Shown here one piece after another: positions 9,379 to 17,891 of a DNA stretch of 40,387 bases. The position numbers and the translations under genes are program-made. Source of the DNA: Akkermansiaceae bacterium (GTDB taxonomy: Bacteria; Verrucomicrobiota; Verrucomicrobiia; Verrucomicrobiales; Akkermansiaceae); NCBI GenBank assembly GCA_903878115.1, contig CAIRGO010000180.1, positions 1-40,387 on the forward strand, in the 5' to 3' direction. Under the pieces are notes generated by a model. It was not told the origin of the DNA and did no database searches. It worked only from the letters and a program-made list of their open reading frames with translations. How positions within the stretch are numbered: position 1 is the stretch's first letter; each line of letters begins with the position of its first letter.

Positions 9379-10188
9379 ATGCTCATTGATTCCCATTGCC
9401 ATTTGGCATCGCATAAATTTCCCGCTGCTGAAGTGCCGGAATTGCTAGAACACGCAGCGACCGCTGGTGTGACTCAAATGATTAGTCTGGCGACCTGCCT
9501 CGAAGACATTCCAAAAAACCTCGCGATCGCAAAAGAAAATCCACAAGTGAAAGTCTGCCTAGGGATTCACCCTTGCGATGTACATCACGCTCCCGATCAA
9601 GCCACCGACTTGATCGCAACATATCTTGATGATACGAACGTGGTCGGCATCGGCGAAACTGGCTTGGACTACTTTCATCCTGCGCCTGATGGATGGAGCG
9701 ACGAAACATTTCGTCAGCGGCAACGTAATTTTTTGGAAAGTCATTTTGTTATAGCCAAACGATTTTCCTTACCAGTAGTTATACACACACGAGACCAGAT
9801 TGGCAGTCAATCATTTGAAGATGCATTGGCAATCTATCAACGCCACGCGGATCATGTGAGAGCAATTTTTCATTGCTTCATTAGCACACGAGAAAATGCA
9901 GAGCGAGTCATCACACTGGGTGGTATGGTTTCCTTTGGCGGCGTAGCCACCTTCAAAAGCGCTACCGATGTGCTAACAGTCGCGAGTGCTTTGCCACAAG
10001 GGACATTTTTGTTAGAAACCGACTCGCCTTATCTCGCACCAATGCCCCATCGCGGGAAGCGCAATGAACCAGCGTTCGTAAAACACACCGCAGAGCATAT
10101 CGCTGCGGCGCGAGGTGAATCTCTAACGGAAATATCTGAATACACCAGCAAGGCCGCGCAGTATTTTTTTCCTCGGCTCACTCAATGA
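9379..10188 (+). CDS. tatD: TatD family metal-dependent hydrolase
   Basis: 269 residues, a TIM-barrel amidohydrolase of the TatD type: metal-binding H-x-H in DSHCHLA (H6, H8), GIHPCDV, the metal glutamate in GIGETGLDYFH, LPVVIHTRD, FHCF and the closing LLETDSPYLAP with the metal aspartate. TatD proteins are cytoplasmic 3'-5' DNases or exonucleases with roles in DNA repair and, in some species, D-aminoacyl-tRNA deacylation. The start ATG follows hisA by four bases with no Shine-Dalgarno sequence, so translation may be coupled. The 3' end overlaps the stop of the convergent POT gene by seven bases. Confidence 0.92.
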   Translation: MLIDSHCHLASHKFPAAEVPELLEHAATAGVTQMISLATCLEDIPKNLAIAKENPQVKVCLGIHPCDVHHAPDQATDLIATYLDDTNVVGIGETGLDYFHPAPDGWSDETFRQRQRNFLESHFVIAKRFSLPVVIHTRDQIGSQSFEDALAIYQRHADHVRAIFHCFISTRENAERVITLGGMVSFGGVATFKSATDVLTVASALPQGTFLLETDSPYLAPMPHRGKRNEPAFVKHTAEHIAAARGESLTEISEYTSKAAQYFFPRLTQ

Positions 10189-12068
10189 TGCAAATGTGAC
10201 TTGGGACGACAGATTATCGCAAAAGGAATATAGATTACTGCCGCCACAAGCATCAGTATGGTAAAGAATCGAAAATACGCGGTGCCTTCCAGTTGCGTCT
10301 GGCCGCCAGAAAAATATTCCTTCTCGTAGGAGGTGTTCTTGTTCTCTGCTTTCTTCACACCCAATGTGGCGGAGCGGTTGTCCAACCAAGTATCTTTAGG
10401 ACGAAAACGATCAAACCACGAAGCCACTTTTTCTGAAGATGATTGGCTTAGCTTGATCGTCACTCCCATGTCCCACTGTGTATCTGATATGCGATCAGGT
10501 CCTGCTGAGGTGAGTCGGCAAGAACTCTGACTGGTAATTTTATATTGAATGGGATTACCCCAAGGATCTTTGCCGAGCATGACAGGAGTCATCGAAGTTA
10601 CGGAAGAAAACGTATTGCTATTTTTTAGAGCAGCATCGATTACTTGTTTCGCTGCGCGTTCTAAAGAATCCTGCGCAGGATCAGCAAATTCGATCGATTT
10701 TAGCGAGCCCTTGTCGAGTCGAGCGATCAAGTCATCCTCCGTCCCCGTCACTTGGTCATAACCTGGAAGTATTGCATTTTTCGCATCATTGACCCACTGC
10801 GGATCTTGTGATTTTTTAAGCTGCGTAAATTGCTCAATGCTCGAAGATGGGATCTGAATGAAATGATTGATTTTAGCCGTGAAAATATTCCCGACAAATA
10901 CGGCTAACAAATACAGCGCCATGATCATCGACTTCATATTTTTAGGTGCTTGCGTGTAGGAAAATTCCAAGCCCACAATCGAAATCATGATTTCCGCCGC
11001 AGTGATAATGGCATAGGCTAACAATTGCCAAACAATCGAAGGTCGATCGCCCGCATCGATCCATGATTGAATCAGTGTGATCAAACCAAATGCTAGAGCT
11101 ACCAGAAATAACCCAATGCCAATTTTGCGCAACGGAGTCAGCGGAAAAAAACGATGAATCAGCGGATACACGAGAAAAGTAAACAGCGGAATGTACAGCA
11201 AAATCAAAATCGGATTGACTGCCTGCACCTGTGACTCTAGCCAATCGATGCCCATAAAATGCAAGTTCATCTTCTCTGCTTGCATGATCCACGAAGAACC
11301 CGTTTGATCATACAAGGCCCAGAACAATGCGATAAAAAGATAGAGCGGAATGAGTTTTATCAAAGCCATCAGACCATCTTTGGAAAATAGCTCTTTGAAA
11401 AACTTTAGACCTCCCGCAGGGACATGGATGAACTTTTTTCGCCCCAGCCAAAACATAAAGGTAGCAATCGCCATCAATACACCTGGCACACCAAAGGCGA
11501 CATGCGGACCATACCACTCTAACAACCAAGGCGTCAGCAACGTCGAAAAAAACGATCCGAAGTTGATCGAGAAATAAAACCAATTGTAAATTTTAGTAAG
11601 CAGATGAAAATTCCCAGCACCGAATTGATCACCCACGTGAGCTGACACACATGGCTTGATGCCACCTGAGCCGATGCAAATCATCAACAGACCAGCAAAC
11701 AGAAAGTAAGGAGAATTTCCAGCAACACCCATGCATGCTAGAGCGGCGTGGCCAAGGCAGTAAACAATGCTGAGTAAAATAATCGTTCGATATTTCCCTA
11801 AAAACACATCACTCAACAACGCGCCAAATAGCGGAGTAAAATAAACCCAAGCGACAAACGAATGGTAATGTTCTGTCGCCGCTGCATCCGTCATGGCTGT
11901 TCCGGCCCTTTGGTCCATGAGCCATAGATACTTGGTCATGAACACAAATAAGATCGTGCGCATGCCGTAAAACGAAAACCGCTCCGCCGCTTCGTTGCCG
12001 ATGATGTAAGGAATCCCCGGTGGCATCAAAGGAGAATCCAAGGGCACATCGCGATATGTTTTACTCAT
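10182..12068 (-). CDS. POT/PTR2 family peptide:H+ symporter with a GspG-like inserted domain
   Basis: 628 residues from the ATG giving MSKTYRDVPL; a TTG 36 bases upstream is less likely. The first helix carries the POT signature ExxERFSFYG (26-35), which binds the proton and peptide, and later helices have GSGGIKPCVSAHVGDQF and NWFYFSINFGS. POT proteins are inner-membrane importers of di- and tripeptides. Unusually, about 190 hydrophilic residues (about 405-595) separate the last two helices; the family normally has a short loop here. This insert holds DPWGNPIQY and SAGPD, the hallmark of the C-terminal domain of type II secretion pseudopilin GspG. The 14-helix topology would put it in the periplasm. 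The gene lies downstream of the ThuA and DapA-family genes on the same strand. Confidence 0.88.
   Translation of the reverse strand: MSKTYRDVPLDSPLMPPGIPYIIGNEAAERFSFYGMRTILFVFMTKYLWLMDQRAGTAMTDAAATEHYHSFVAWVYFTPLFGALLSDVFLGKYRTIILLSIVYCLGHAALACMGVAGNSPYFLFAGLLMICIGSGGIKPCVSAHVGDQFGAGNFHLLTKIYNWFYFSINFGSFFSTLLTPWLLEWYGPHVAFGVPGVLMAIATFMFWLGRKKFIHVPAGGLKFFKELFSKDGLMALIKLIPLYLFIALFWALYDQTGSSWIMQAEKMNLHFMGIDWLESQVQAVNPILILLYIPLFTFLVYPLIHRFFPLTPLRKIGIGLFLVALAFGLITLIQSWIDAGDRPSIVWQLLAYAIITAAEIMISIVGLEFSYTQAPKNMKSMIMALYLLAVFVGNIFTAKINHFIQIPSSSIEQFTQLKKSQDPQWVNDAKNAILPGYDQVTGTEDDLIARLDKGSLKSIEFADPAQDSLERAAKQVIDAALKNSNTFSSVTSMTPVMLGKDPWGNPIQYKITSQSSCRLTSAGPDRISDTQWDMGVTIKLSQSSSEKVASWFDRFRPKDTWLDNRSATLGVKKAENKNTSYEKEYFSGGQTQLEGTAYFRFFTILMLVAAVIYIPFAIICRPKSHLHH
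10284..10856 (-). other. GspG-like periplasmic insert of the POT transporter
   Basis: This marks the codons of the hydrophilic insert between membrane helices 13 and 14. It starts with a charged helical part and a stretch PGYDQVTGTEDDLI, continues with a helix rich in Ala/Lys, then MLGKDPWGNPIQY and LTSAGPDRISDTQWDMGVTI. The D-P-W-G-N-P then S-x-G-P/A-D order is the calcium-binding beta-domain signature of major pseudopilins (GspG). No pilin-type prepilin peptidase site or pilin helix is present, so only the globular part is used. I infer an extracytoplasmic binding or interaction domain. Confidence 0.6.
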
Positions 12069-12166
12069 CGGCAGCAGTGTGAAAAAAATGACAGCCCTGG
12101 GCAATGGAAAAATTTACGATTGAAACCAAACGTGGCTCATCAATCGCATTGTCTAACAAGGTTACG

Positions 12167-13144
12167 TTAATTACTAAACTTCCGCGCTGACGATTTGTCC
12201 GCCGATGGGAAATCTTTAGGGATCTCACGTGTGACTTTTCCCGTGGCAGCCCACTCGGTGCCACGCAAGAAGGTCTCGATGAAACCAACGCCTTCAAACG
12301 CCTCAGTATCATGACCCAGTGTGGTGTGAAAAACGCGACCTTTGCCGTATTGAATCACCATCAGCATTGGTTCATGGCGACCCGCTTTTTTCAGATCGGG
12401 AGAATCACACGCCGTGGCTAGCACCATCATATTTTCCGCTGGCCCACGAAGATGCGAGTAGCACTCATCTTTTGCATGCAACCAGAAATCTGGCAAGCCC
12501 TTGGTGATCGGATGCTCCTTGTCGCGGATGGTCACCACAAACTCATTCTGTGCACCGTGCTGTCCACAATTGCCTTTGGAAGGATCGCGCACCAATTCTC
12601 CCTTGTCATTGTAATAGACGTATGGTCCATCTTTTTCACTACGCCCGCCCCAACCGCCGAGTCCGATCATCTTATTAAATTCTGGCCAATCTGGCCAACT
12701 ATTATCCGCAGCATGCACTACAACCAGCGCACCACCTTCAGCCATGTATTTTTCAAAATTCTTCTTCGTCGCCGCAGGCCAGCCCGCAGCATTCCAGCCG
12801 AAATTACTGACCACCACTTTGTATTTTGAAAAATCAGGATTGAATTCCGGATCCTCCATCGCCTTTGGTTTCTCTTCCCCCTCCCGTGCCCCTGCTTTTG
12901 CTAGCCATTCCTTCTCGCGGGTTGAGTTCCATAGAAAACGCACACGCTCCACACTCACTTCATACATCCCCGTTTCTTCGAGATATTTTTTCATCATCAC
13001 TGTGGACTTCGGCCAGACTTGGTGATTGTTCTGTCCATCAACGATCAGTGCTTTCATTTTTTCCGCGGCATGCAAATGGCTAGCGCAAAAAAACGTCACA
13101 ACTACAGGAATACAGCGGGTCAATCGGGAAATCATGGATGTCAT
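12167..13144 (-). CDS. ThuA-like domain protein, exported
   Basis: 325 residues with a signal peptide (hydrophobic about 8-24, cleavage near HLHAAEK). The mature part is a ThuA domain (PF06283, class I glutamine amidotransferase-like fold): MKALIVDGQNNHQVWP, YKVVVSNFGWNAAGWP, GGALVVVHAADNSWPDW, GHDTEAFEG and FLRGTEWAATGKV. ThuA domains occur in many exported PVC proteins, often fused to DUF1080 or cytochrome modules, and are linked with sugar metabolism, but no reaction is proven. It sits between the DapA-family gene (90 bases upstream) and the POT transporter (98 bases downstream) on the same strand. A promoter-like pair of hexamers lies just upstream of the ATG. Confidence 0.87.
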   Translation of the reverse strand: MTSMISRLTRCIPVVVTFFCASHLHAAEKMKALIVDGQNNHQVWPKSTVMMKKYLEETGMYEVSVERVRFLWNSTREKEWLAKAGAREGEEKPKAMEDPEFNPDFSKYKVVVSNFGWNAAGWPAATKKNFEKYMAEGGALVVVHAADNSWPDWPEFNKMIGLGGWGGRSEKDGPYVYYNDKGELVRDPSKGNCGQHGAQNEFVVTIRDKEHPITKGLPDFWLHAKDECYSHLRGPAENMMVLATACDSPDLKKAGRHEPMLMVIQYGKGRVFHTTLGHDTEAFEGVGFIETFLRGTEWAATGKVTREIPKDFPSADKSSARKFSN

Positions 13145-13152
13145 ATCACCCT

Positions 13153-13180
13153 TGTATACGAAAAGAGGGAACGAAGTCTA
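13153..13180 (-). promoter_or_regulatory. Putative sigma-70-like promoter of the ThuA gene
   Basis: On the minus strand a -35-like TAGACT is followed, after 16 bases, by a -10-like TATACA. The -10 box ends eight bases before the ATG, so a transcript would have a leader of only one or two bases. Each hexamer matches consensus at four of six positions. Weak on its own; it gains support from the same geometry at tatA, the esterase and the cysteine desulfurase. Confidence 0.3.
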
Positions 13181-13234
13181 TCGGTATTGTCGCGAATAAT
13201 CGAATGATCGTCACCTAACAGAAGTATGATGAAA

Positions 13235-14179
13235 TTATTTCCCATCCCAATTGGCCCACCAGTTACGGAATAAAGCGTGTTGGTGATGAAGGAACTGGCG
13301 CTGGCTAGGGCTGAGTTGATCGTAGGAATTGATGTGGTAGCGATAGGCGTCGTTACCCTCGAGCACCATGAGTTCTTTGTAGAATAGAACGAGATCAGTA
13401 CCTTCATCGAATTTGGAAAGAACGGTAAGCGCTTCGGAAAGTTCTAGTGCAAAACGGCGATCGGCGAGATTGCCAGTGGCTGCTGACTTGCAAAGTTCGA
13501 TATAGCGGAGAATTTCGGTTGGCAGAGCGGTGCCCACTCCAGTGATGGCGCCCGTGGCACCGCAATTGACGAAGCCGTGGTAAACTTGGGTATCAACGCC
13601 GGCCATGAGGATCACGGAAGGGTCTTCGCTGGTGATGTGCTCTGCTGCGTAGCTCAGGGCAGCGGCACCGCCAAATTCTTTAAAGCCGACGAGTGAGGGA
13701 AATTCGGCACGCAGTGAGAAAAATAGATCCGCTTTGGTTTCAAAGCCGTAATGCGGGGAGTTGTAAATCACAGCAGGAAGCTCGCCACCAGCTTTAAGAA
13801 TTTCACTGAAATGATGGCGTTGCGCCGTGGGCGAACTACCGCGTGAGAGAACACGTGGAATGACCATTAGACCAGATGCACCAACCTTGCGAGCATGAGC
13901 AGCATGAGCGACAGCGAGACGACCATTTTGCGCACCAGTGCCCACCACAGTGGGAATGCCTGCTTTTACGAGAAGCTCGACACCTTTCATTCGTTGCTCT
14001 TCAGAAAGCAGTGGCCAATCCCCCATCGATCCGCAGTAAACAACGCCACGCATTCCTTTGTTCATCAAATGCTGCGCCGTAGCGACTAGAGCATCATAGT
14101 TAATATCGCCATTTTGATAACAAGGCGTCATGAGAGCTGGAATACAGCCTTGAAAAATTGATTGATTGGTATCGGACAT
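13235..14179 (-). CDS. DapA/NanA-family aldolase or deaminase (pyrroline-hydroxycarboxylate deaminase-like)
   Basis: 314 residues, a TIM-barrel lyase of the dihydrodipicolinate synthase family with the Schiff-base lysine in LVGFKEFGG (K167) and the catalytic tyrosine in VIYNSPHYGF (Y139). The usual substrate motif G-T-T-G-E of DapA is replaced by GSMGDWP (50-56). That wording, with LMVIPRVLSRG, GVDTQVYHGFVNCGATGAI and LSKFDEGTDLVL, is what I recall from the family members that act as delta1-pyrroline-4-hydroxy-2-carboxylate deaminase in hydroxyproline breakdown, so true lysine-pathway DapA is unlikely. No epimerase or dehydrogenase of that pathway lies here. Downstream on the same strand come the ThuA and peptide-transporter genes, which would fit catabolism of imported peptides. 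Confidence 0.82.
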   Translation of the reverse strand: MSDTNQSIFQGCIPALMTPCYQNGDINYDALVATAQHLMNKGMRGVVYCGSMGDWPLLSEEQRMKGVELLVKAGIPTVVGTGAQNGRLAVAHAAHARKVGASGLMVIPRVLSRGSSPTAQRHHFSEILKAGGELPAVIYNSPHYGFETKADLFFSLRAEFPSLVGFKEFGGAAALSYAAEHITSEDPSVILMAGVDTQVYHGFVNCGATGAITGVGTALPTEILRYIELCKSAATGNLADRRFALELSEALTVLSKFDEGTDLVLFYKELMVLEGNDAYRYHINSYDQLSPSQRQFLHHQHALFRNWWANWDGK

Positions 14180-14249
14180 GGAGAAATGATGCGGAATCCA
14201 GCGTAAAAAAGAAATAACTAATTCAAGAAATTTCCCTTACTTTAGAGCT

Positions 14250-15407
14250 CTAGTAAAGCACCCGCGCCCAGATTACTTTCAGGTAGCGCGATTCTGGGTA
14301 GTTCGAGATCGTTGGATGATCTGGACCAGCTCCCGTGCGGTCAAAAATTTGCAAGCGCATCTGTTGGCGTTGCGCTGCAGAAATGACAATACGCTCAAAA
14401 TCATCCGCGCTGAGCATTCCAGAACAAGAACAAGTAACGAAAATTCCGCCTGGCTTGACTAGCTTTAAAACTAACGCATTTAAGTCACAGTATTTATTCC
14501 AACCAAGTCGATCTTCATCTTTGCCATGAATAAATTTTGGTGGGTCGGCGAGCACAACATCCCATTTACGCTCATTCTCGACCATCGTGCGCACCCACGT
14601 AAAAGCATCCGCGTGGGTGAATTTCACCTTCGCTTGATTGATATTCGCATTGCGTTTTGCCATTTCGATCGAACGCTCATCGAGATCAACTGCAATCACT
14701 TCTTTCGCACCTGCTAACGCTGCTTGTACGGAAAATCCGCCAGTATAACAGCATAAATCTAACACTTCTTTATCAGCACACAACGAAGCAAATTTCTTGC
14801 GATTCTCACGTTGATCGCAGAAAAAACCTGTCTTATGCGATTCTGCGAAGTTGATTTCGAATGGCACGCCGTGTTCGCGGATTTTCATCGGTCGGATCGT
14901 TTCCGATAGACTATGCCCAAGCGAAGGAATTGATTCAATGCGTGCAATTTCAGGGTCTATTTGCACCCTTACTCTGGTGGTACCAAAGGCGGCATGCAAC
15001 GCAGGAATCCAAGTCGATAATCTTTGCCAAACGGCGAGCGATGAAACTTCCATCGACATTACATCGCCAAACTTATCTGCTACTAGCCCAGGCAATTGGT
15101 CCGCGTCGCCATGAACCGCGCGATACGCTTCAGTGGTTTCATCCAGTTTCAAAATTCCTCTGCGCAGTTCAGCAGCACGTTGAATCGCATTTAGAAAGAA
15201 TTCTTCCGTCGGTTCGATGTCACCGTGGGCGGCGATCCTCAAGGGGATTTTGGCACGAGGATTCCAAAATCCGATGCCAAAAGGCTCACCTGCCTTATCG
15301 AGAACTTTTACCAATTGCCCCGGAGAGCAATCGCGAGAGACTTCTCCGATCATTCGCCCCCAGATATTAGGATGATAGGATAGATATTTGAGTTGAACAG
15401 AATGCAC
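14250..15407 (-). CDS. rlmI: Class I SAM-dependent rRNA methyltransferase, RlmI-like
   Basis: About 385 residues. A PUA-like N-terminal domain (NIWGRMIGEV, GIGFWNPRAKIPLRI) is followed by a Rossmann methyltransferase: VLDLCCYTGGFSVQAA (SAM loop), VIAVDLDERSIEMA, VVLADPPKFIHG and FVTCSCSGML, with the cysteine expected for m5C chemistry, then DHP and YPESRYLKV. The order and wording match E. coli RlmI, which makes m5C1962 of 23S rRNA. I place the start at a GTG because the frame's first ATG, at 15476, would overlap the upstream gene by 49 bases and add residues unlike the family; the PUA domain begins right after this GTG. The exact start is uncertain. Confidence 0.85.
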   Translation of the reverse strand: MHSVQLKYLSYHPNIWGRMIGEVSRDCSPGQLVKVLDKAGEPFGIGFWNPRAKIPLRIAAHGDIEPTEEFFLNAIQRAAELRRGILKLDETTEAYRAVHGDADQLPGLVADKFGDVMSMEVSSLAVWQRLSTWIPALHAAFGTTRVRVQIDPEIARIESIPSLGHSLSETIRPMKIREHGVPFEINFAESHKTGFFCDQRENRKKFASLCADKEVLDLCCYTGGFSVQAALAGAKEVIAVDLDERSIEMAKRNANINQAKVKFTHADAFTWVRTMVENERKWDVVLADPPKFIHGKDEDRLGWNKYCDLNALVLKLVKPGGIFVTCSCSGMLSADDFERIVISAAQRQQMRLQIFDRTGAGPDHPTISNYPESRYLKVIWARVLY

Positions 15408-15427
15408 GTTGCTAAGAATCAATTGAT

Positions 15428-16522
15428 TTAACGAAAAACACCTAACACGGCACGATGATCCGAGGCGTCGTTCCAATTTTCAGGGTCAAGAATTTTGCAG
15501 TCCTGAAAGCTCACGTCATTTTTCAAATCTTGACTAACGAAAATATAGTCAAAGCGAGAATACACGTCTTCTTTTGCCCAAAAATGGGTCCAGTATAGAC
15601 CACGTGAATCTTTCACTCCGATAGGCATCATATTGCGCGGACTATTGTTAGGACCTGTGACAATGCGAATCGTGCTTGTGCCGCGAGTATCATTAAAATC
15701 ACCATAGCAGAGCAAGCGGGCTTTCGGATCAGCAGCGATGATCGAATCAATATGCTTGCGGAGTAGTTGCGCTTCGTTGATGCGCATTTGCTCTTGATCG
15801 CCGTCTTCGACATCACGCTTCGATTTCAAATGAACTCCCAAAAATCTCCAAGAACGACCATCGGGCGTTTTTATCGTGGCATCCAATATCCCGCGTTGAA
15901 TTTGGTAATCCTTGCCATTGAGCTTATAAACTTTTTCCGCAGGCTCAGCAGTGGTAATGATCGGGTAGCGAGATAAAATTCCAAGATGGCGAGTAGTGTC
16001 CTGTCCACCCGTGAAGTGCATGTGCGGCAAATCCAATCCAGCAGCTTTCAGACTAGCTTGAATTTCTAACAAATCTGTCTTGGCTCCAATTTCGCAGACA
16101 CCGAAAACATCAGGTTTTTCGGAAGCCACAATCGAGATCACTGAGGCGCGCTCTTTTTCAGGCTTCGGGGCATTTTTGGAACTCTTCCGTGTATCAAAAT
16201 CGTAACGATCTTCCATGATCAACCAGTTTTCAACATTATAAGCGAGGAAGCGCAGGCCAGAGGCAGCAGTAGAGGAAACTGGCGGAGCGGCAGAGGGTTG
16301 AGGAGCCATATCAGCTACCGTAGTCTGGGCTATCGTGCGATTCTCCACCGCAGAAGCAGCAACCGTTGCTGAATTTTCCGAGATGGATTCTTCAATGGTT
16401 GGTAAAACATTTTCGGCCGACTGAGATCCCTTCTTGTCACATGAAGTGAGAAAAGATCCGCCTAACAAAAAAATCGCCCCGTAGAAAAACGGAGCGAGTT
16501 GGTCACGGAAAAAGGACTTCAT
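15428..16522 (-). CDS. Endonuclease/exonuclease/phosphatase family lipoprotein
   Basis: 364 residues from an ATG four bases after the tatA stop. A signal peptide (about 11-27) ends in the lipobox LTSC (Cys28), followed by a Ser/Ala/Thr/Pro-rich linker to about residue 95. The rest is an EEP (DNase I-like) domain: FLAYNVENW, the catalytic glutamate in VFGVCEIGAKTD, GILSRYPI, GVHLKSKR, CYGDFNDTRGT, RFDYIFVS and the final SDHRAVLG with the catalytic Asp-His pair. It should therefore hydrolyse phosphodiesters, such as extracellular nucleic acids or phospholipid headgroups, outside the cytoplasm. Longer starts would lie inside tatA. Linkage with tatA suggests cotranscription, although the lipobox points to Sec export of this protein. 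Confidence 0.87.
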   Translation of the reverse strand: MKSFFRDQLAPFFYGAIFLLGGSFLTSCDKKGSQSAENVLPTIEESISENSATVAASAVENRTIAQTTVADMAPQPSAAPPVSSTAASGLRFLAYNVENWLIMEDRYDFDTRKSSKNAPKPEKERASVISIVASEKPDVFGVCEIGAKTDLLEIQASLKAAGLDLPHMHFTGGQDTTRHLGILSRYPIITTAEPAEKVYKLNGKDYQIQRGILDATIKTPDGRSWRFLGVHLKSKRDVEDGDQEQMRINEAQLLRKHIDSIIAADPKARLLCYGDFNDTRGTSTIRIVTGPNNSPRNMMPIGVKDSRGLYWTHFWAKEDVYSRFDYIFVSQDLKNDVSFQDCKILDPENWNDASDHRAVLGVFR

Positions 16523-16526
16523 GGAA

Positions 16527-16757
16527 TCAGCTATCCTGCGGTTCTTTACCTGATGCTTCACGAATTTTGACATCGTCGGCAGCTTTGGTGATTTCTGTTT
16601 CAAACTCTTCACGAGCTTTTTTGAATTCACCCATGCTCTTGCCCAGACCGCGTGCTAGTTCTGGGATTTTTTTGGCTCCGAAAAGCAAAAGAACAACAAT
16701 GAAAATCAGGATCATTTCCTGTCCTCCCAAATTAAAGATTCCTAGTACTGGTTGCAT
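16527..16757 (-). CDS. tatA: Sec-independent translocase subunit TatA
   Basis: 76 residues: one short membrane helix ([17 protein letters not shown]), the hinge [23 protein letters not shown], which is the TatA signature, and an acidic amphipathic tail. TatA oligomerises to form the twin-arginine translocation path for folded proteins. I choose the ATG that gives [12 protein letters not shown] because a consensus TATAAT box ends six bases before it; the ATG 24 bases upstream would put the -10 box inside the coding region. TatBC are not in the window. Two neighbours, the DUF1501 protein and the phosphoesterase at 20.5 kb, have twin-arginine signals. Confidence 0.92.
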   Translation of the reverse strand: MQPVLGIFNLGGQEMILIFIVVLLLFGAKKIPELARGLGKSMGEFKKAREEFETEITKAADDVKIREASGKEPQDS

Positions 16758-16763
16758 GGCGTT

Positions 16764-16792
16764 ATTATAGACGATATTCATACGACTAGCAA
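16764..16792 (-). promoter_or_regulatory. Promoter of tatA, predicted leaderless transcript
   Basis: On the minus strand TTGCTA (4/6 to the -35 consensus) and a perfect TATAAT are separated by 17 bases. The -10 box is followed by six bases and then the ATG of tatA, so normal start-site selection would place the first transcribed base at the A of the start codon. This is the best promoter match in the window after gapA. No other use for the TATAAT at this position is evident. Confidence 0.65.
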
Positions 16793-16876
16793 CACCTGTT
16801 TTCTTACAGCAAATAAAATCATTTTTCTGCAAGGCAATACTTGAAAGTTCCCGCACACCCCGCCATGCTCCGCGGC

Positions 16877-17845
16877 ATGCGCATTCTCACAGGCTTACAA
16901 CCTTCCGGCAAACTCCACATAGGTAACTACTTCGGCGCCATGGAACCAGCCATCCGCCTACAATCGCAGGGGGAAGCATTCTATTTTATTGCCAATTACC
17001 ACGCGATGACTTCACTGCATGATGGACCGGCGTTATTAGCGAATACGCGAGAACTGGCTGTCGATTTTCTTGCCTGTGGGCTGGATCCGCAAAAAGCAGT
17101 ATTTTTTCGACAAAGTGACGTGCCAGAAGTCAACGAGCTAGCCTGGATTCTCTCAACTGTTTGCCCAATGGGTCTTTTGGAACGGTGTCATTCCTACAAG
17201 GATAAAGTATCCAAAGGTATCGCCGCCAATCATGCGTTGTTCGCCTACCCGATTTTGATGGCAGCGGATATTTTGTTGTACGACTCCACGCTGGTTCCAG
17301 TCGGCAAGGATCAAAAGCAGCATTTAGAAGTCACTCGTGATCTGGCTGTCAAAGTCAACGAAGCCTTAGGCGAGGGCACGCTCACTGTGCCAGATGCTTT
17401 AATCCGCGATGACGCTGCCGTAGTTCCGGGCATTGATGGGCAAAAAATGAGCAAGTCTTATGGCAATACATTGCCGATCTTTGGCGAGGAAAAACCGTTG
17501 CGGAAATTATTTATGAAAATTATTTCTGATTCTACAGCAGTGGAAGATTCCAAGCCTACCGAAAACTCAACGATTCTTGCACTATACAAACTTTTCGCCT
17601 CGCCAAGCGATTATCAAGCGATGGTCAAGAGCTTCCAACTTGGCGGCACGGGTTATGGCACTTACAAATCTCAGCTTTGGGAGGCTTATTGGAGCTACTT
17701 TGCGCCGATGCGTCAACGCCGCGACGAAATCCTTGCGGATCAAGGGTATGTCGATCAAGTCTTGCGCCAAGGTGCCGAGCGCGCCCGCACAGCCGCTAGC
17801 AATGTGTTGACGCGCATTCGGAAAGCTACGGGGCTATCGGTCTAA
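16877..17845 (+). CDS. trpS: Tryptophanyl-tRNA synthetase
   Basis: 322 residues from the ATG giving [20 protein letters not shown], the normal TrpRS start; the frame extends upstream from a TTG and another ATG that would add unrelated residues. Class I signature motifs are HIGN (14-17, the HIGH motif) and KMSKS (190-194), with the CP1-type segment and [19 protein letters not shown], which binds tryptophan and shapes the dimer interface. It charges tRNA-Trp in the cytoplasm. It is transcribed away from tatA. No Shine-Dalgarno sequence precedes the ATG. I see no T-box-type leader in the short upstream gap and no terminator hairpin after the stop. Confidence 0.95.
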   Translation: MRILTGLQPSGKLHIGNYFGAMEPAIRLQSQGEAFYFIANYHAMTSLHDGPALLANTRELAVDFLACGLDPQKAVFFRQSDVPEVNELAWILSTVCPMGLLERCHSYKDKVSKGIAANHALFAYPILMAADILLYDSTLVPVGKDQKQHLEVTRDLAVKVNEALGEGTLTVPDALIRDDAAVVPGIDGQKMSKSYGNTLPIFGEEKPLRKLFMKIISDSTAVEDSKPTENSTILALYKLFASPSDYQAMVKSFQLGGTGYGTYKSQLWEAYWSYFAPMRQRRDEILADQGYVDQVLRQGAERARTAASNVLTRIRKATGLSV

Positions 17846-17891
17846 TTGATGCCTGATTCAACGTTGTAAAAAATGCGGGCGTGCTGAGCCA

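Noticed and set aside
12452-12829. Open frame of 125 codons on the plus strand
   Set aside because: Antisense to the conserved ThuA domain; no recognisable domain or leader.
14861-15370. Long open frame of 169 codons on the plus strand
   Set aside because: It is antisense to the PUA and methyltransferase domains of the rlmI-like gene, which is clearly conserved; composition is basic and serine-rich with no family features.
16757-16856. Longer tatA start (TTG or ATG further upstream)
   Set aside because: It would place the consensus TATAAT box inside the coding region and add residues without similarity to TatA.
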